DNA from: a virus
Length of the DNA stretch: 25,261 nucleotides
Reading direction: 5' to 3' (one strand)
IMG/VR virus record: IMGVR_UViG_3300035182_000300
Location: 1-25,261 of that record
Part shown: in pieces, positions 8,619 to 14,701 of the stretch
Numbering within the stretch: position 1 is the stretch's first letter
Layout of the letters: every line of letters begins with the position of its first letter
Made by a program: the position numbers and the translations under genes
The notes under the pieces: generated by a model
Databases searched by the model: none
The model's input: only the letters and a program-made list of their open reading frames with translations
Told to the model about the DNA's origin: nothing

Positions 8619-9208
8619 TGCGACAACATTCGCGCTATCTTGACGGAACTGGCGCTAATTCGCTGCTACTCAGGCGATCACAGCGAAGTTTGATTAAGTC
8701 TATTCAGTCGGGAACAACCACGATTGCTATTAATACCACCACAAACACCTCAACGGTCACAGCGGTTGTTGTAGCAAATAGTGTGTTGCTCAATTTAGGA
8801 TCAACACATAGCAATGCCGCTGAGACAAACGCGGGGCGTTGGAATCTTCGTATCAGCCTCACAAACACAACGACAATTACGGCGACGAATTACGCGTCAG
8901 GCCCGGCTTCTACCCCTATAGTATCGTGGATGTTAGTGGAGTTTTTGCCCGGTGTAATTAAGACAAGACAAGAGGGCACGATTGCTCTGACCACGGTAGC
9001 GTCTGCCACTGCGACGGTGACCGCTGTCACGGTGCAAAAAAGCGCACTGTTTCCGATTGGTTGGAGTGGAGGCGTAGACCCAGCCGTTGGTGAGGGCGCA
9101 ACGGCACGTCTTGCGGTAACAAACGCCACAACAATCACGGCCACAAAAATTGGGACTTCAGCCGTGATTCCAATGACGGTGGGTTATCAACTGGTGGAGT
9201 TTTTTTAA
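8618..9208 (+). CDS. Beta-rich virion protein made of two tandem related domains (196 aa)
   Basis: The start is GTG at 8618, overlapping the previous stop. The protein divides into two related halves. Residues about 28-112 begin IQSGTTTIAI and end SWMLVEFLPGV. Residues about 113-196 begin TRQEGTIALTT and end GYQLVEFF. Both halves share TVTAVxVxxS, an RxxLxxTNxTTITAT stretch and the LVEF ending. This is an internal duplication of a beta-sandwich-like unit. Similar repeated small beta domains occur in tail or capsid accessory proteins of environmental phages, but I do not know the function. Composition is AT-richer than the fibre gene (45% GC in a 60-base sample at 8701-8760). Confidence 0.65.
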   Translation: MRQHSRYLDGTGANSLLLRRSQRSLIKSIQSGTTTIAINTTTNTSTVTAVVVANSVLLNLGSTHSNAAETNAGRWNLRISLTNTTTITATNYASGPASTPIVSWMLVEFLPGVIKTRQEGTIALTTVASATATVTAVTVQKSALFPIGWSGGVDPAVGEGATARLAVTNATTITATKIGTSAVIPMTVGYQLVEFF

Positions 9209-9245
9209 TCTTTACGCGGCGACTGTCGCAGAAAGCGTTGACGGT

Positions 9246-9698
9246 ATGAGTACGGTAGCGGAAACACGAACCAGCGATTATGTCTGCTATGCGACGTGGT
9301 CTGGTGGAGACATCATCCCGATTGCGCCTAATAACACGTATGCATTTATTGATACCACCACCACCGTACCGCTGCCGCAGGAAGGGGACATCTATAACCC
9401 CTTGACGCAGACGTGGGCACCCCCGCCGCCGCCCGTGACCGTCCTGCGGATTAAGAAGACCGCGTTCATCGACATCCTGACGCCGACGGAATACGTCGCG
9501 ATGCTTGGGCCACAGACCGACCCGCAACTCGCGTGGGGTGTAGGCCTTTATGACGCCGCGTCTGATCCGTTTATGACCGAAGACCCGCAGGTGGAGATGA
9601 TGCTGAACTACTGCGCCTCGACGGGCGTATTGACGCAAGCGAGAGCAAATCAGATCTACGCGGAGATGATCGCGGCGTCGAAGCCGTACCCAGAGTAA
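9246..9698 (+). CDS. Unknown phage protein after tail genes (150 aa)
   Basis: The ribosome site before the ATG at 9246 is weak, and a 37-base gap separates it from the previous gene. The N-terminal half is beta-rich with a Pro-rich linker (APPPPPVTVLRIKK). The C-terminal half is helical: FIDILTPTEYVAML, then DPQVEMMLNYCASTGVLTQ and ANQIYAEMIA. Proteins of this build near fibre genes are sometimes tail-fibre assembly or tail-end proteins, but the match is generic. It precedes the lysis cassette by 3 bases and shares its high GC content (62% in a 60-base sample at 9661-9720). Confidence 0.6.
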   Translation: MSTVAETRTSDYVCYATWSGGDIIPIAPNNTYAFIDTTTTVPLPQEGDIYNPLTQTWAPPPPPVTVLRIKKTAFIDILTPTEYVAMLGPQTDPQLAWGVGLYDAASDPFMTEDPQVEMMLNYCASTGVLTQARANQIYAEMIAASKPYPE

Positions 9699-9701
9699 GC
9701 G

Positions 9702-9917
9702 ATGGACGCACAACAGCAGCTGCTCGACGAGCGGCACACGGCGCTCATGACGGCCATCGCTGGCATCAGCGATCGGCTCGACCTGCTCAATGGCCGCACC
9801 CGCGAGAACGAGCGGCACATTGCGGTGCTGGATGACCGCTCCAATCGCACCAACGCGGTGTCGATCAGCGCGTTGTCGGCGGTGGTGGTTGCGGCGGTCT
9901 ACTGGATGCTGCGATGA
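9702..9917 (+). CDS. XhlA-like small membrane protein, lysis cassette (71 aa)
   Basis: Residues 1-48 are amphipathic and coiled-coil-like, with regularly spaced Leu/Ile and charged residues. Residues about 52-69 form one hydrophobic membrane segment (SALSAVVVAAVYWML) ending in Arg. A helical N-terminus plus a single C-terminal membrane helix is the pattern of the phage hemolysin XhlA family, which works with holins at the inner membrane. The stop overlaps the next start (ATGA), coupling it to the DUF5675 protein. An inner spanin is less likely because the membrane segment is C-terminal. Confidence in the membrane protein is high; confidence in the family name is moderate. Confidence 0.65.
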   Translation: MDAQQQLLDERHTALMTAIAGISDRLDLLNGRTRENERHIAVLDDRSNRTNAVSISALSAVVVAAVYWMLR

Positions 9918-10399
9918 CGATCTACATGGTGCGCGATGACTGCACCGAGAAACGCACCCTCGGGACGATGGTGTTCCCTGACGGCTACGTGTGCCAGACG
10001 CTGGAAGACCCTGTGCGGGCTGCGGGTGTGAAGGTCATGGGCGACACGGCCATCCCGTCAGGGACGTTTCAGGTCAGCATCACGCGCAGCAAGCGGTTCC
10101 AGAAGATGTTGCCGCTGCTGCACAACGTGCCGGGATTTGGCGCGGTCAGGATTCACGCGGGCAATGGGATCGGGGACACCTCGGGCTGTGTGCTGGTTGG
10201 CACCCAACGCGGGACGTTCTCGGTTGGCGCGGATCAGACCATCATTCACTCCAGAGAGGCGATAGAGGATGTGCAACGTCGGATCGCAGCGGCGATTGCC
10301 AACGCAGAGCAGGTCTGGCTCGACATCGTCACGCCGCGAGTGACCACCTCGGAAACATTTGATGTGGCGTCGTCGGACGCAACAGGATTCCCGTCATGA
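9914..10399 (+). CDS. DUF5675-like lysis-associated protein (161 aa)
   Basis: The conserved core reads TLEDPVRAAGVKVMGDTAIP, then the RF and PLL region, then VPGFGAVRIHAGNGIGDTSG followed by Cys-Val-Leu-Val-Gly. This is the signature of phage DUF5675 proteins. His81 and Cys92 in RIHAGN...SGC recall the His/Cys pair of YkuD-type L,D-transpeptidases. A peptidoglycan-acting role, possibly the phage lysin, would fit because no other endolysin is seen in the cassette; that is inference. There is no signal peptide. It is linked by ATGA overlaps to genes on both sides, so it is a central member of a translationally coupled lysis operon. Confidence 0.75.
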   Translation: MTIYMVRDDCTEKRTLGTMVFPDGYVCQTLEDPVRAAGVKVMGDTAIPSGTFQVSITRSKRFQKMLPLLHNVPGFGAVRIHAGNGIGDTSGCVLVGTQRGTFSVGADQTIIHSREAIEDVQRRIAAAIANAEQVWLDIVTPRVTTSETFDVASSDATGFPS

Positions 10400-11043
10400 T
10401 GAGTCGAGTGCTACTGGCCTGTGTGTTGCTGCTGTGTGGCACGTTTATCTCCGCGCAGTCGAAGCCTACGGCGCTGCCGCCGCTGCCTGCAGGGATTACG
10501 GCGTGTAAAGGTGATTTTGCGTTGTGCGCGGCCAGTAACTGCACCCCGGTGCTAAATGCGGACGGCACGCCCAAGATGATCCGGGCGAGGACCGAAGGCG
10601 GCGGGTTTGCGTCGTATCCCGAGATGTCCTGTATGTGCCCGATCCTGAAGGGCGCAGCCATTGCGGATGTGACCGGGGGAAACATGCGTGGGTCGTGCGC
10701 GGCTCCGAGCAAGAACGGCGTGTGGAGCCTGTATTCGTTTCGGCAGCACATCCCGCAGGCGGTGAACAGTTGGGCGACATCGCCCCTTGCGAAAACGAAA
10801 GTCACGGGGCAGGTCTGTGCGGGCACACCCAACGCGATTGCACCCGTCGTGAACTGCTTCAGTTTTGCCTGTTCACCCGCTCAATCGATCAACGGCGTCA
10901 AGCTGGCAGACTGTCGTTGCCCGCTGGGTGAGACGCTGAACGGTGGGCCGGTGGACGTAGGGCAGGGATTTATTACAGACGCCGGTCAGGGCAATCCCGC
11001 AAACTGCAACTTCGCCGTTGGCGGGCCAATCCCGGCCCAGTAG
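10396..11043 (+). CDS. Secreted cysteine-rich protein in lysis cassette (215 aa)
   Basis: Residues 1-20 are a classical Sec signal peptide (Arg, then VLLACVLLLCGTFISA, with probable cleavage after Ala20). There is no lipobox at the cleavage site. The mature part has about a dozen Cys residues, many paired closely (CMC, CRC, CKGDFALC), so it is probably disulphide-bonded in the periplasm or outside. It overlaps the DUF5675 stop through ATGA. Its position suggests either a lysis accessory role or a cargo gene acting on the envelope, such as exclusion of other phages. I recognise similar exported Cys-rich proteins as uncharacterised in Proteobacteria and phages. Start could be Met1 or Met2. Confidence 0.7.
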   Translation: MMSRVLLACVLLLCGTFISAQSKPTALPPLPAGITACKGDFALCAASNCTPVLNADGTPKMIRARTEGGGFASYPEMSCMCPILKGAAIADVTGGNMRGSCAAPSKNGVWSLYSFRQHIPQAVNSWATSPLAKTKVTGQVCAGTPNAIAPVVNCFSFACSPAQSINGVKLADCRCPLGETLNGGPVDVGQGFITDAGQGNPANCNFAVGGPIPAQ

Positions 11044-11052
11044 GAGATCGAG

Positions 11053-11262
11053 ATGAAGAATCCATTCAAGAGCAAGACGATGCTGCTGAACGCGGCGGCA
11101 CTGGCGCTGTCCGTGGCTTCCACCTACGGCAGTGCGCTGCCAGTGGTGGACCCGCATGTGCAAATGGGTGTCCTCGCGGTTGTGAACCTGCTCTTGCGGA
11201 TTGTGACGCATCAGCCGCTGGACCTACCGGCTGTGCTGTCCGACCTACTGCGTCGTCGCTGA
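11053..11262 (+). CDS. Holin-like small membrane protein (69 aa)
   Basis: A strong ribosome site (aggagatcgagATG) precedes the start. The short product has a positively charged N-terminus (MKNPFKSK), hydrophobic segments at about residues 9-24 and 34-51, and a basic end (LLRRR). This is typical of small two-helix phage holins and of 'MKNPF/W'-type lysis membrane proteins. It closes the rightward late operon and is followed by the stem-loop cluster. An immunity or other membrane role cannot be excluded. Confidence 0.65.
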   Translation: MKNPFKSKTMLLNAAALALSVASTYGSALPVVDPHVQMGVLAVVNLLLRIVTHQPLDLPAVLSDLLRRR

Positions 11263-11275
11263 TATACTGGGGGGC

Positions 11276-11362
11276 CTACACTTGCTGCGAGTGCTGGGAC
11301 CAGCGGAACCCACCTCAATTCCGAGGCCGTTGGAAGCCTCGCGGTGAGTGTGGGTTACTCAC
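11276..11362. other. Cluster of four stem-loops between convergent genes
   Basis: This gap between the rightward holin-like gene and the leftward 184-residue gene holds consecutive hairpins. CACT...AGTG has a short loop near 11279-11293, CTGG-GA-CCAG is near 11294-11303, GAGGC-N8-GCCTC is at about 11322-11339, and GTGAGT-N7-ACTCAC is at 11344-11362, including the leftward stop. None is followed by a T-run on either strand, so this is not a standard intrinsic terminator. It may instead block 3' exonucleases or act as a bidirectional transcript end. Confidence 0.45.
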
Positions 11363-11909
11363 AGCTATAGACTTCAGTCTGCCGTGCCAGCCCGTGCGGG
11401 AAGGCCAGTGGGCCGGTGAAGCTCTTGTCCTCGTAGACCACCCGGTCAGTCGGCTGGATGGTCAGTCGCCCATTCTCTAGCTCGATGAAGTGGAACTCCT
11501 TGGCCTGTTCAGGCACAGCGGAGAACCCATCTCCAATAGGCGCAATAGAGAACAGGTGTTGCCCCGGCAACTGCTGCGCTCCCGCCTTGGCGAGGCACCG
11601 TAACCCTGACAGATACGGATACTCCAGCGCCGAGAAGTCGGTGCCGTAACAGTCCCACATCTGCGCGTCCGTCACGCTCCACGGCTCCTCTGAATGCATC
11701 GAGAACGCTATCGCATGAGGGGGCAGTGAGCGAAACACCGCTCCTGTTTCAAGCATGAGGGTGCAGCCCCACATCCGGCCCGGTGTGCTGGTCAGGCCAA
11801 ACCAGACGGCGGGCTGATAGCGCGGTCCTTGTATCACTCGATGTGTAAACGTCGTGTCCACGTAGACGTAGAGGTGCCTCGGTAATGGGCCGATGAGGGA
11901 ATGGATCAC
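11355..11909 (-). CDS. Conserved phage protein of unknown function (184 aa)
   Basis: This leftward gene starts with GTG at 11907-11909, overlapping the VRR-NUC stop as GTGA. The sequence contains LYVYVDTTFTHRVIQGPRY, then PAVWFGLTSTPGRMWGCTLM, then YRSLPPHAIAF-like FRSLPPHAIAFSM and later DCYGTDFSALEYPYLSGL. I recognise this arrangement from uncharacterised phage proteins only. It is a soluble mixed alpha/beta protein with no signal peptide or membrane segment. It is the last gene of the leftward operon and converges on the lysis genes. No function should be inferred beyond probable co-expression with DNA-metabolism genes. Confidence 0.7.
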   Translation of the reverse strand: MIHSLIGPLPRHLYVYVDTTFTHRVIQGPRYQPAVWFGLTSTPGRMWGCTLMLETGAVFRSLPPHAIAFSMHSEEPWSVTDAQMWDCYGTDFSALEYPYLSGLRCLAKAGAQQLPGQHLFSIAPIGDGFSAVPEQAKEFHFIELENGRLTIQPTDRVVYEDKSFTGPLAFPHGLARQTEVYSCE

Positions 11910-12190
11910 AACGCCAGTGCTTCCTTAAGGCTGGTCACGACCTGCACCGTCACCCCGGCCGACGCCATGAGCGCGTGGAACTGCACCTCGTCTTCCGTCA
12001 ACTTCTGCGCGGACGGCACTTTCGCGCCGTCCTTGATTTCGACCAATACCAGCCGACCTCGCTTGGCAATCAGCAGGTCGGGGAATCCTGACCCCACGCC
12101 AGCGCAGTCCACGACCACCCAGTGTGCTGCCCTGAGGGCTGACCGAATTTCGGCGTGATTCGCATCAACTCGGGCACGTCGTCTCACCAT
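11906..12190 (-). CDS. VRR-NUC domain nuclease (94 aa)
   Basis: This is a compact PD-(D/E)xK fold nuclease covering essentially one VRR-NUC domain. GVGSGFPDLL (residues 31-40) supplies the metal-binding Asp38. LVEIKDG (49-55) supplies Glu51 and Lys53. EDEVQFHALMASAGVTVQVV gives the conserved Gln/His helix and last strand. Stand-alone phage VRR-NUC proteins are predicted to cut branched or structured DNA and act in repair, recombination or packaging. The ATG at 12190 lies only 29 bases downstream, in transcription sense, of the pentamer array. Any transcript from the recombination operon must therefore carry the array in the leader of this gene. The stop overlaps the next start. Confidence 0.85.
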   Translation of the reverse strand: MVRRRARVDANHAEIRSALRAAHWVVVDCAGVGSGFPDLLIAKRGRLVLVEIKDGAKVPSAQKLTEDEVQFHALMASAGVTVQVVTSLKEALAL

Positions 12191-12219
12191 GTGCCCCTCG
12201 CGTTATGTCGTGTCATCCC

Positions 12220-12923
12220 TTGCCTCGTTCCTCGCCCTGCCCAGCCGTGCCATGCCCGGCCCGGACTTGCCTAGCCTCGCCTCGTTCCTCGCCATGCCAC
12301 GCCCAGCCCCGCCGAGCCGGGCCACGTTCCTTGCCTTACCCCGCCGTGCCACGCCCTGCCTAGCCAAGCCACGCCCCGCCCTGCCGGACCTCGTTCCTTG
12401 CCTCGCCATGCCGAGCCTGGCCCCGCCGTGCCCCGCCTTGCCGAGCCACGCCCAGCCAAGCCAGGCCCCGCCGAGCCGTACCTTGCCGCGTTCCTCGCCT
12501 TGCCACGCCGTGCCGCGCCACGCCTTGCCCTGCCTTGTTCCGCGCCCTGCCTCGCCCTGCCGCGCCGAGCCAAGCCCGGTTCCTCGCCTTACCGCGCCGA
12601 GCCGCGCCAAGCCTAGCCGCGCCACGCCCAGCCATGCCCAGCCCCGCCCCGTTCCTTGCCGCGCCTCGCCCTGCCGCGCCGCGCCCCGCCACGCCTAGCC
12701 TCGCCTCGTTCCTCACCTCGCCTTGCCTAGCCAAGCCACGCCCCGCCCTACCGGACCTCGTTCCTCGCCTCGCCCAGCCGCGCCATACCCGGCCACGCCT
12801 AGCCCCGCCTAGCCGCGTTCCTCGCCTCGCCCAGCCACGCCATGCCCTGCCCGGCCTTGCCGCGCCCTGCCGCGTTCCTTGCCTTACCCCGCCTGGCCCC
12901 GCCACGCCTTGCCAGGCCCTGCC
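12220..12923. repeat. Degenerate NNGCC pentamer array punctuated by twelve NNGTTCC heptamers
   Basis: The whole stretch parses without gaps into pentamers NNGCC (nine are NNACC, one is CGGAC) and heptamers NNGTTCC. There are about 124 pentamers and twelve heptamers. Heptamers begin at 12225, 12282, 12324, 12391, 12488, 12535, 12577, 12649, 12706, 12758, 12815 and 12872. Their spacings are 57, 42, 67, 97, 47, 42, 72, 57, 52, 57 and 57, all equal to 7 plus a multiple of 5. All 16 NN dinucleotides occur. Eleven of twelve heptamers are followed by TC or TT. On the leftward mRNA this reads GGCNN repeats with RAGGAAC punctuations. The array begins 12 bases after the stop of the winged-helix-like gene and ends 29 bases before the VRR-NUC start. 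It is not coding: spacings do not keep one frame, and the 5-base period leaves almost only TAG as a possible stop in any frame. Confidence 0.95.
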
Positions 12924-12935
12924 CTGCGCCTTGCG

Positions 12936-13412
12936 TCAGGACGGGGTGGGTGTCCCCACGGCCAACGGCAACACCGGATGCGTCGTCCGCGCTTGCAGCC
13001 GGGCCGACTGAATCACCGTTGTCGCCACCCGCTGCACATGCTCCGCTTGCTGCCGCTCTTCTACCGACAGCCGCGTCCAATCCGTACTCGTCGCCACGGC
13101 ATGGGCACGACGGAAACTCCGCACCCCCATCCGCAACTTCGTCGCACTGAGGTCTACCCGTTCGCCGGGGGCGAGGGCGACATACGCCCCCTCCCCTGCC
13201 CGCAGATAGATATTGTGTTCCCGCACCAGCCGATTGCGCCACGCCGTGGTCACCGTGCGAAACCGCGACATGACGGGACTCACCTGAATCACCTCCGACA
13301 CCTCGGTATACGTCATCTTGACCCCCTCCGCTGGCACCCCAAAGGCCGCGAACAGCCGATGGACATCTGCTTCGGTGGGAATCCCAGACGCGAACAGCGG
13401 GGACTTCGTCAT
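12936..13412 (-). CDS. Winged-helix-like conserved phage protein (158 aa)
   Basis: I take the ATG at 13410-13412, which overlaps the stop of the upstream gene as ATGA; an open extension to 13583 lies wholly inside that gene. Residues about 12-75 (PTEADVHRLFAAFGVPAEGV, then MTYTEVSEVIQVSP and later TAWRNRLVREHNIYL) look like a helix-turn-helix followed by a wing ending in YVALAPGERV. The C-terminal half is basic and helical (TKLRMGVRSFRRAHAVAT). I recognise this combination as a frequent uncharacterised phage protein that often neighbours the 224-residue protein found just upstream here. DNA binding is inferred. The pentamer array begins right after its stop. Confidence 0.7.
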   Translation of the reverse strand: MTKSPLFASGIPTEADVHRLFAAFGVPAEGVKMTYTEVSEVIQVSPVMSRFRTVTTAWRNRLVREHNIYLRAGEGAYVALAPGERVDLSATKLRMGVRSFRRAHAVATSTDWTRLSVEERQQAEHVQRVATTVIQSARLQARTTHPVLPLAVGTPTPS

Positions 13413-14083
13413 CGCTGCACCTTCACCGTGGCGCGGAACCGACCCCACGGCCCCGGCTTGCTCGGGCTGGAGGGACGCCAATCGCCCAACCCGCAATACG
13501 TCCCGGCCATCTCCAGAATCAGCGCGAGAATCTCGCCCGTGATGGTTTCGTCCACCACGGTGATGCTGCCGCTCACGCTCCACGCATTGAACCGGGGACG
13601 CACACGAATGTGCTTGGACATGCCGACCTTCGCGGCCTTCGCAAACAACTCAAAGCCCAACCCCTCGGCGGTGGACTCATGCACGGCGTAATCCTTCTCC
13701 TCGATCAACGCCGACAGCGCGGGCCAGGACACCGGTTTGCCGTCAGCCGTGAGCAGGGGCCACAGCATCTGATCGACGATCAGGCCCGACTGGGACTGCC
13801 GTTTATACGTTGCGCCCTTCTTGCCGGTCGGCACACGCGCTCCACCCTCGCGCAGCAGCGTCATCAGGTTGTCGGCAGGCATCCCGAGGCGCACTCCGTC
13901 GTGGTAGCAGTAGCCCAGCCATTTCCAGGCCGGGGTGCGGTCATCGCCCGCCTTGCTCAGGCGCTTGTTCTCGGGATTCGCCAGCCAGCGGTCAAGTTCT
14001 GACCGCCATTTCAGGTCATCGGCGTGCATCAGGAGCGGGGATTCGCCGGTCAAGGTCACGTCGTACTTCGTCATTAAACTCAC
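13409..14083 (-). CDS. Conserved phage protein of unknown function, possible RAMP-like fold (224 aa)
   Basis: The GTG at 14081-14083 has AAGGAG five bases upstream and overlaps the previous stop (GTGA), so it is preferred over the ATG at 14074. The N-terminus (KYDVTLTGESPLLMHADDL) followed by a Lys/Ser/Asp segment (KRLSKAGDDRTPAWKWLGY) is shared by a widespread phage family. The middle has SKHIRVRPRFNAWSVSGSI, and the end has CGLGDWRPSSPSKPGPWGRF. The strand-turn pattern 'TLTGxSPLLMH' and the Gly-rich end remind me of Cas7/RAMP-type RNA-binding proteins, a weak hunch without structural support. It lies in the recombination/replication operon beside a winged-helix-like partner. Confidence 0.7.
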   Translation of the reverse strand: MSLMTKYDVTLTGESPLLMHADDLKWRSELDRWLANPENKRLSKAGDDRTPAWKWLGYCYHDGVRLGMPADNLMTLLREGGARVPTGKKGATYKRQSQSGLIVDQMLWPLLTADGKPVSWPALSALIEEKDYAVHESTAEGLGFELFAKAAKVGMSKHIRVRPRFNAWSVSGSITVVDETITGEILALILEMAGTYCGLGDWRPSSPSKPGPWGRFRATVKVQR

Positions 14084-14217
14084 AAACTCTCCTTTGCGGG
14101 TGGTGGTGGAAAACTCGTCGCGCAGACATTACAGAGATAGGTCCAGGTCGTGCCGGTGACGACCCGCTCGATCAGGCGGTCCTCGCCGCACTTGGGACAC
14201 CGGATCTCATCCGGCAT
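14080..14217 (-). CDS. Small zinc-ribbon protein (45 aa)
   Basis: This short frame begins with ATG at 14215-14217, 11 bases inside the methyltransferase gene, and its TGA overlaps the next GTG start. Two CxxC knuckles (CPKCG at residues 7-11, CNVCA at 29-33) are about 18 residues apart, with Thr-Trp-Thr-Tyr before the second. This is a classical zinc ribbon. The rest is Pro-rich (FPPPPAKESL). Zinc ribbons of this size in phages usually bind nucleic acid or adapt polymerase subunits, but no specific role can be assigned. Tight overlaps on both sides support a real coupled gene. Confidence 0.75.
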   Translation of the reverse strand: MPDEIRCPKCGEDRLIERVVTGTTWTYLCNVCATSFPPPPAKESL

Positions 14218-14686
14218 GAGTCGGCCTGAAGATCACGAGCATTGAGGGAAACGGCGCACTGCCCGTCCCGTCGCCAAACTTCAACCGGCCTCGAACGAAC
14301 CGGACTTCGACGTGCGGACGTGGCGAGTTCGTCGTGACGTCCCAGACGTGGTCATGGAACCACCGGGTGTCCGTCCGACTGGGCACCAAACACACGACGG
14401 TGCAGCCGTCCGCCGCTTCCGCCTGGGCCTTCTGCATAAACAGCCGCACCTTGGAATACGGCGGATTCAGCCAGACCACGGGCGGTCGGATCCGCTGCGG
14501 GGGGACGCGCCGCCACCGCGCCTGTAACGCATCCTCCGCCTGCGTCACAAACGCGGGGCAGCACGCATTATCTGCCGTCGCCGCCGCATCGAGGCTGAAG
14601 CTGAACTCGGCATCGAGGGCGTCATACAGATCGCGGGGCGTCGTCCACTCGTCAGACGTGCGACTAAACAGGACCGGGTAGGTCAT
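14207..14686 (-). CDS. dam: Phage DNA N6-adenine methyltransferase (159 aa)
   Basis: The product carries the family pattern of phage DNA N-6-adenine-methyltransferases (Dam, PF05869). EWTTPRDLYDALDAEF is followed by SLDAAATADN near residues 31-40. The catalytic motif IV NPPY lies at residues 74-77 within VVWLNPPYSKV. CLVPSRTDTRWFHDHV and a C-terminal RFVRGRLKFGDG segment follow. It transfers a methyl group from S-adenosylmethionine to adenine, probably protecting phage DNA or timing replication and packaging. GGGAG precedes the ATG by four bases. It sits in the replication operon between a zinc-binding helicase-loader-like gene and a small zinc ribbon. No cognate restriction enzyme is seen, so it is likely a solitary methylase. 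Confidence 0.9.
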   Translation of the reverse strand: MTYPVLFSRTSDEWTTPRDLYDALDAEFSFSLDAAATADNACCPAFVTQAEDALQARWRRVPPQRIRPPVVWLNPPYSKVRLFMQKAQAEAADGCTVVCLVPSRTDTRWFHDHVWDVTTNSPRPHVEVRFVRGRLKFGDGTGSAPFPSMLVIFRPTHAG

Positions 14687-14701
14687 ACCACTCCCTTCGT
14701 C

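Noticed and set aside
12189-12905. Long open frames on both strands across the pentamer array (Arg/Gly/Ala- or Pro/Ala-rich products)
   Set aside because: The 5-base period makes TAG almost the only possible stop, so all frames stay open by composition. Heptamer spacings are not multiples of three, and the frames lack ribosome sites.
12220-12923. CRISPR-like or simple microsatellite array
   Set aside because: There are no constant repeats with unique spacers of set length and no cas genes. It is not a simple microsatellite because two of five positions vary freely while the register is kept.
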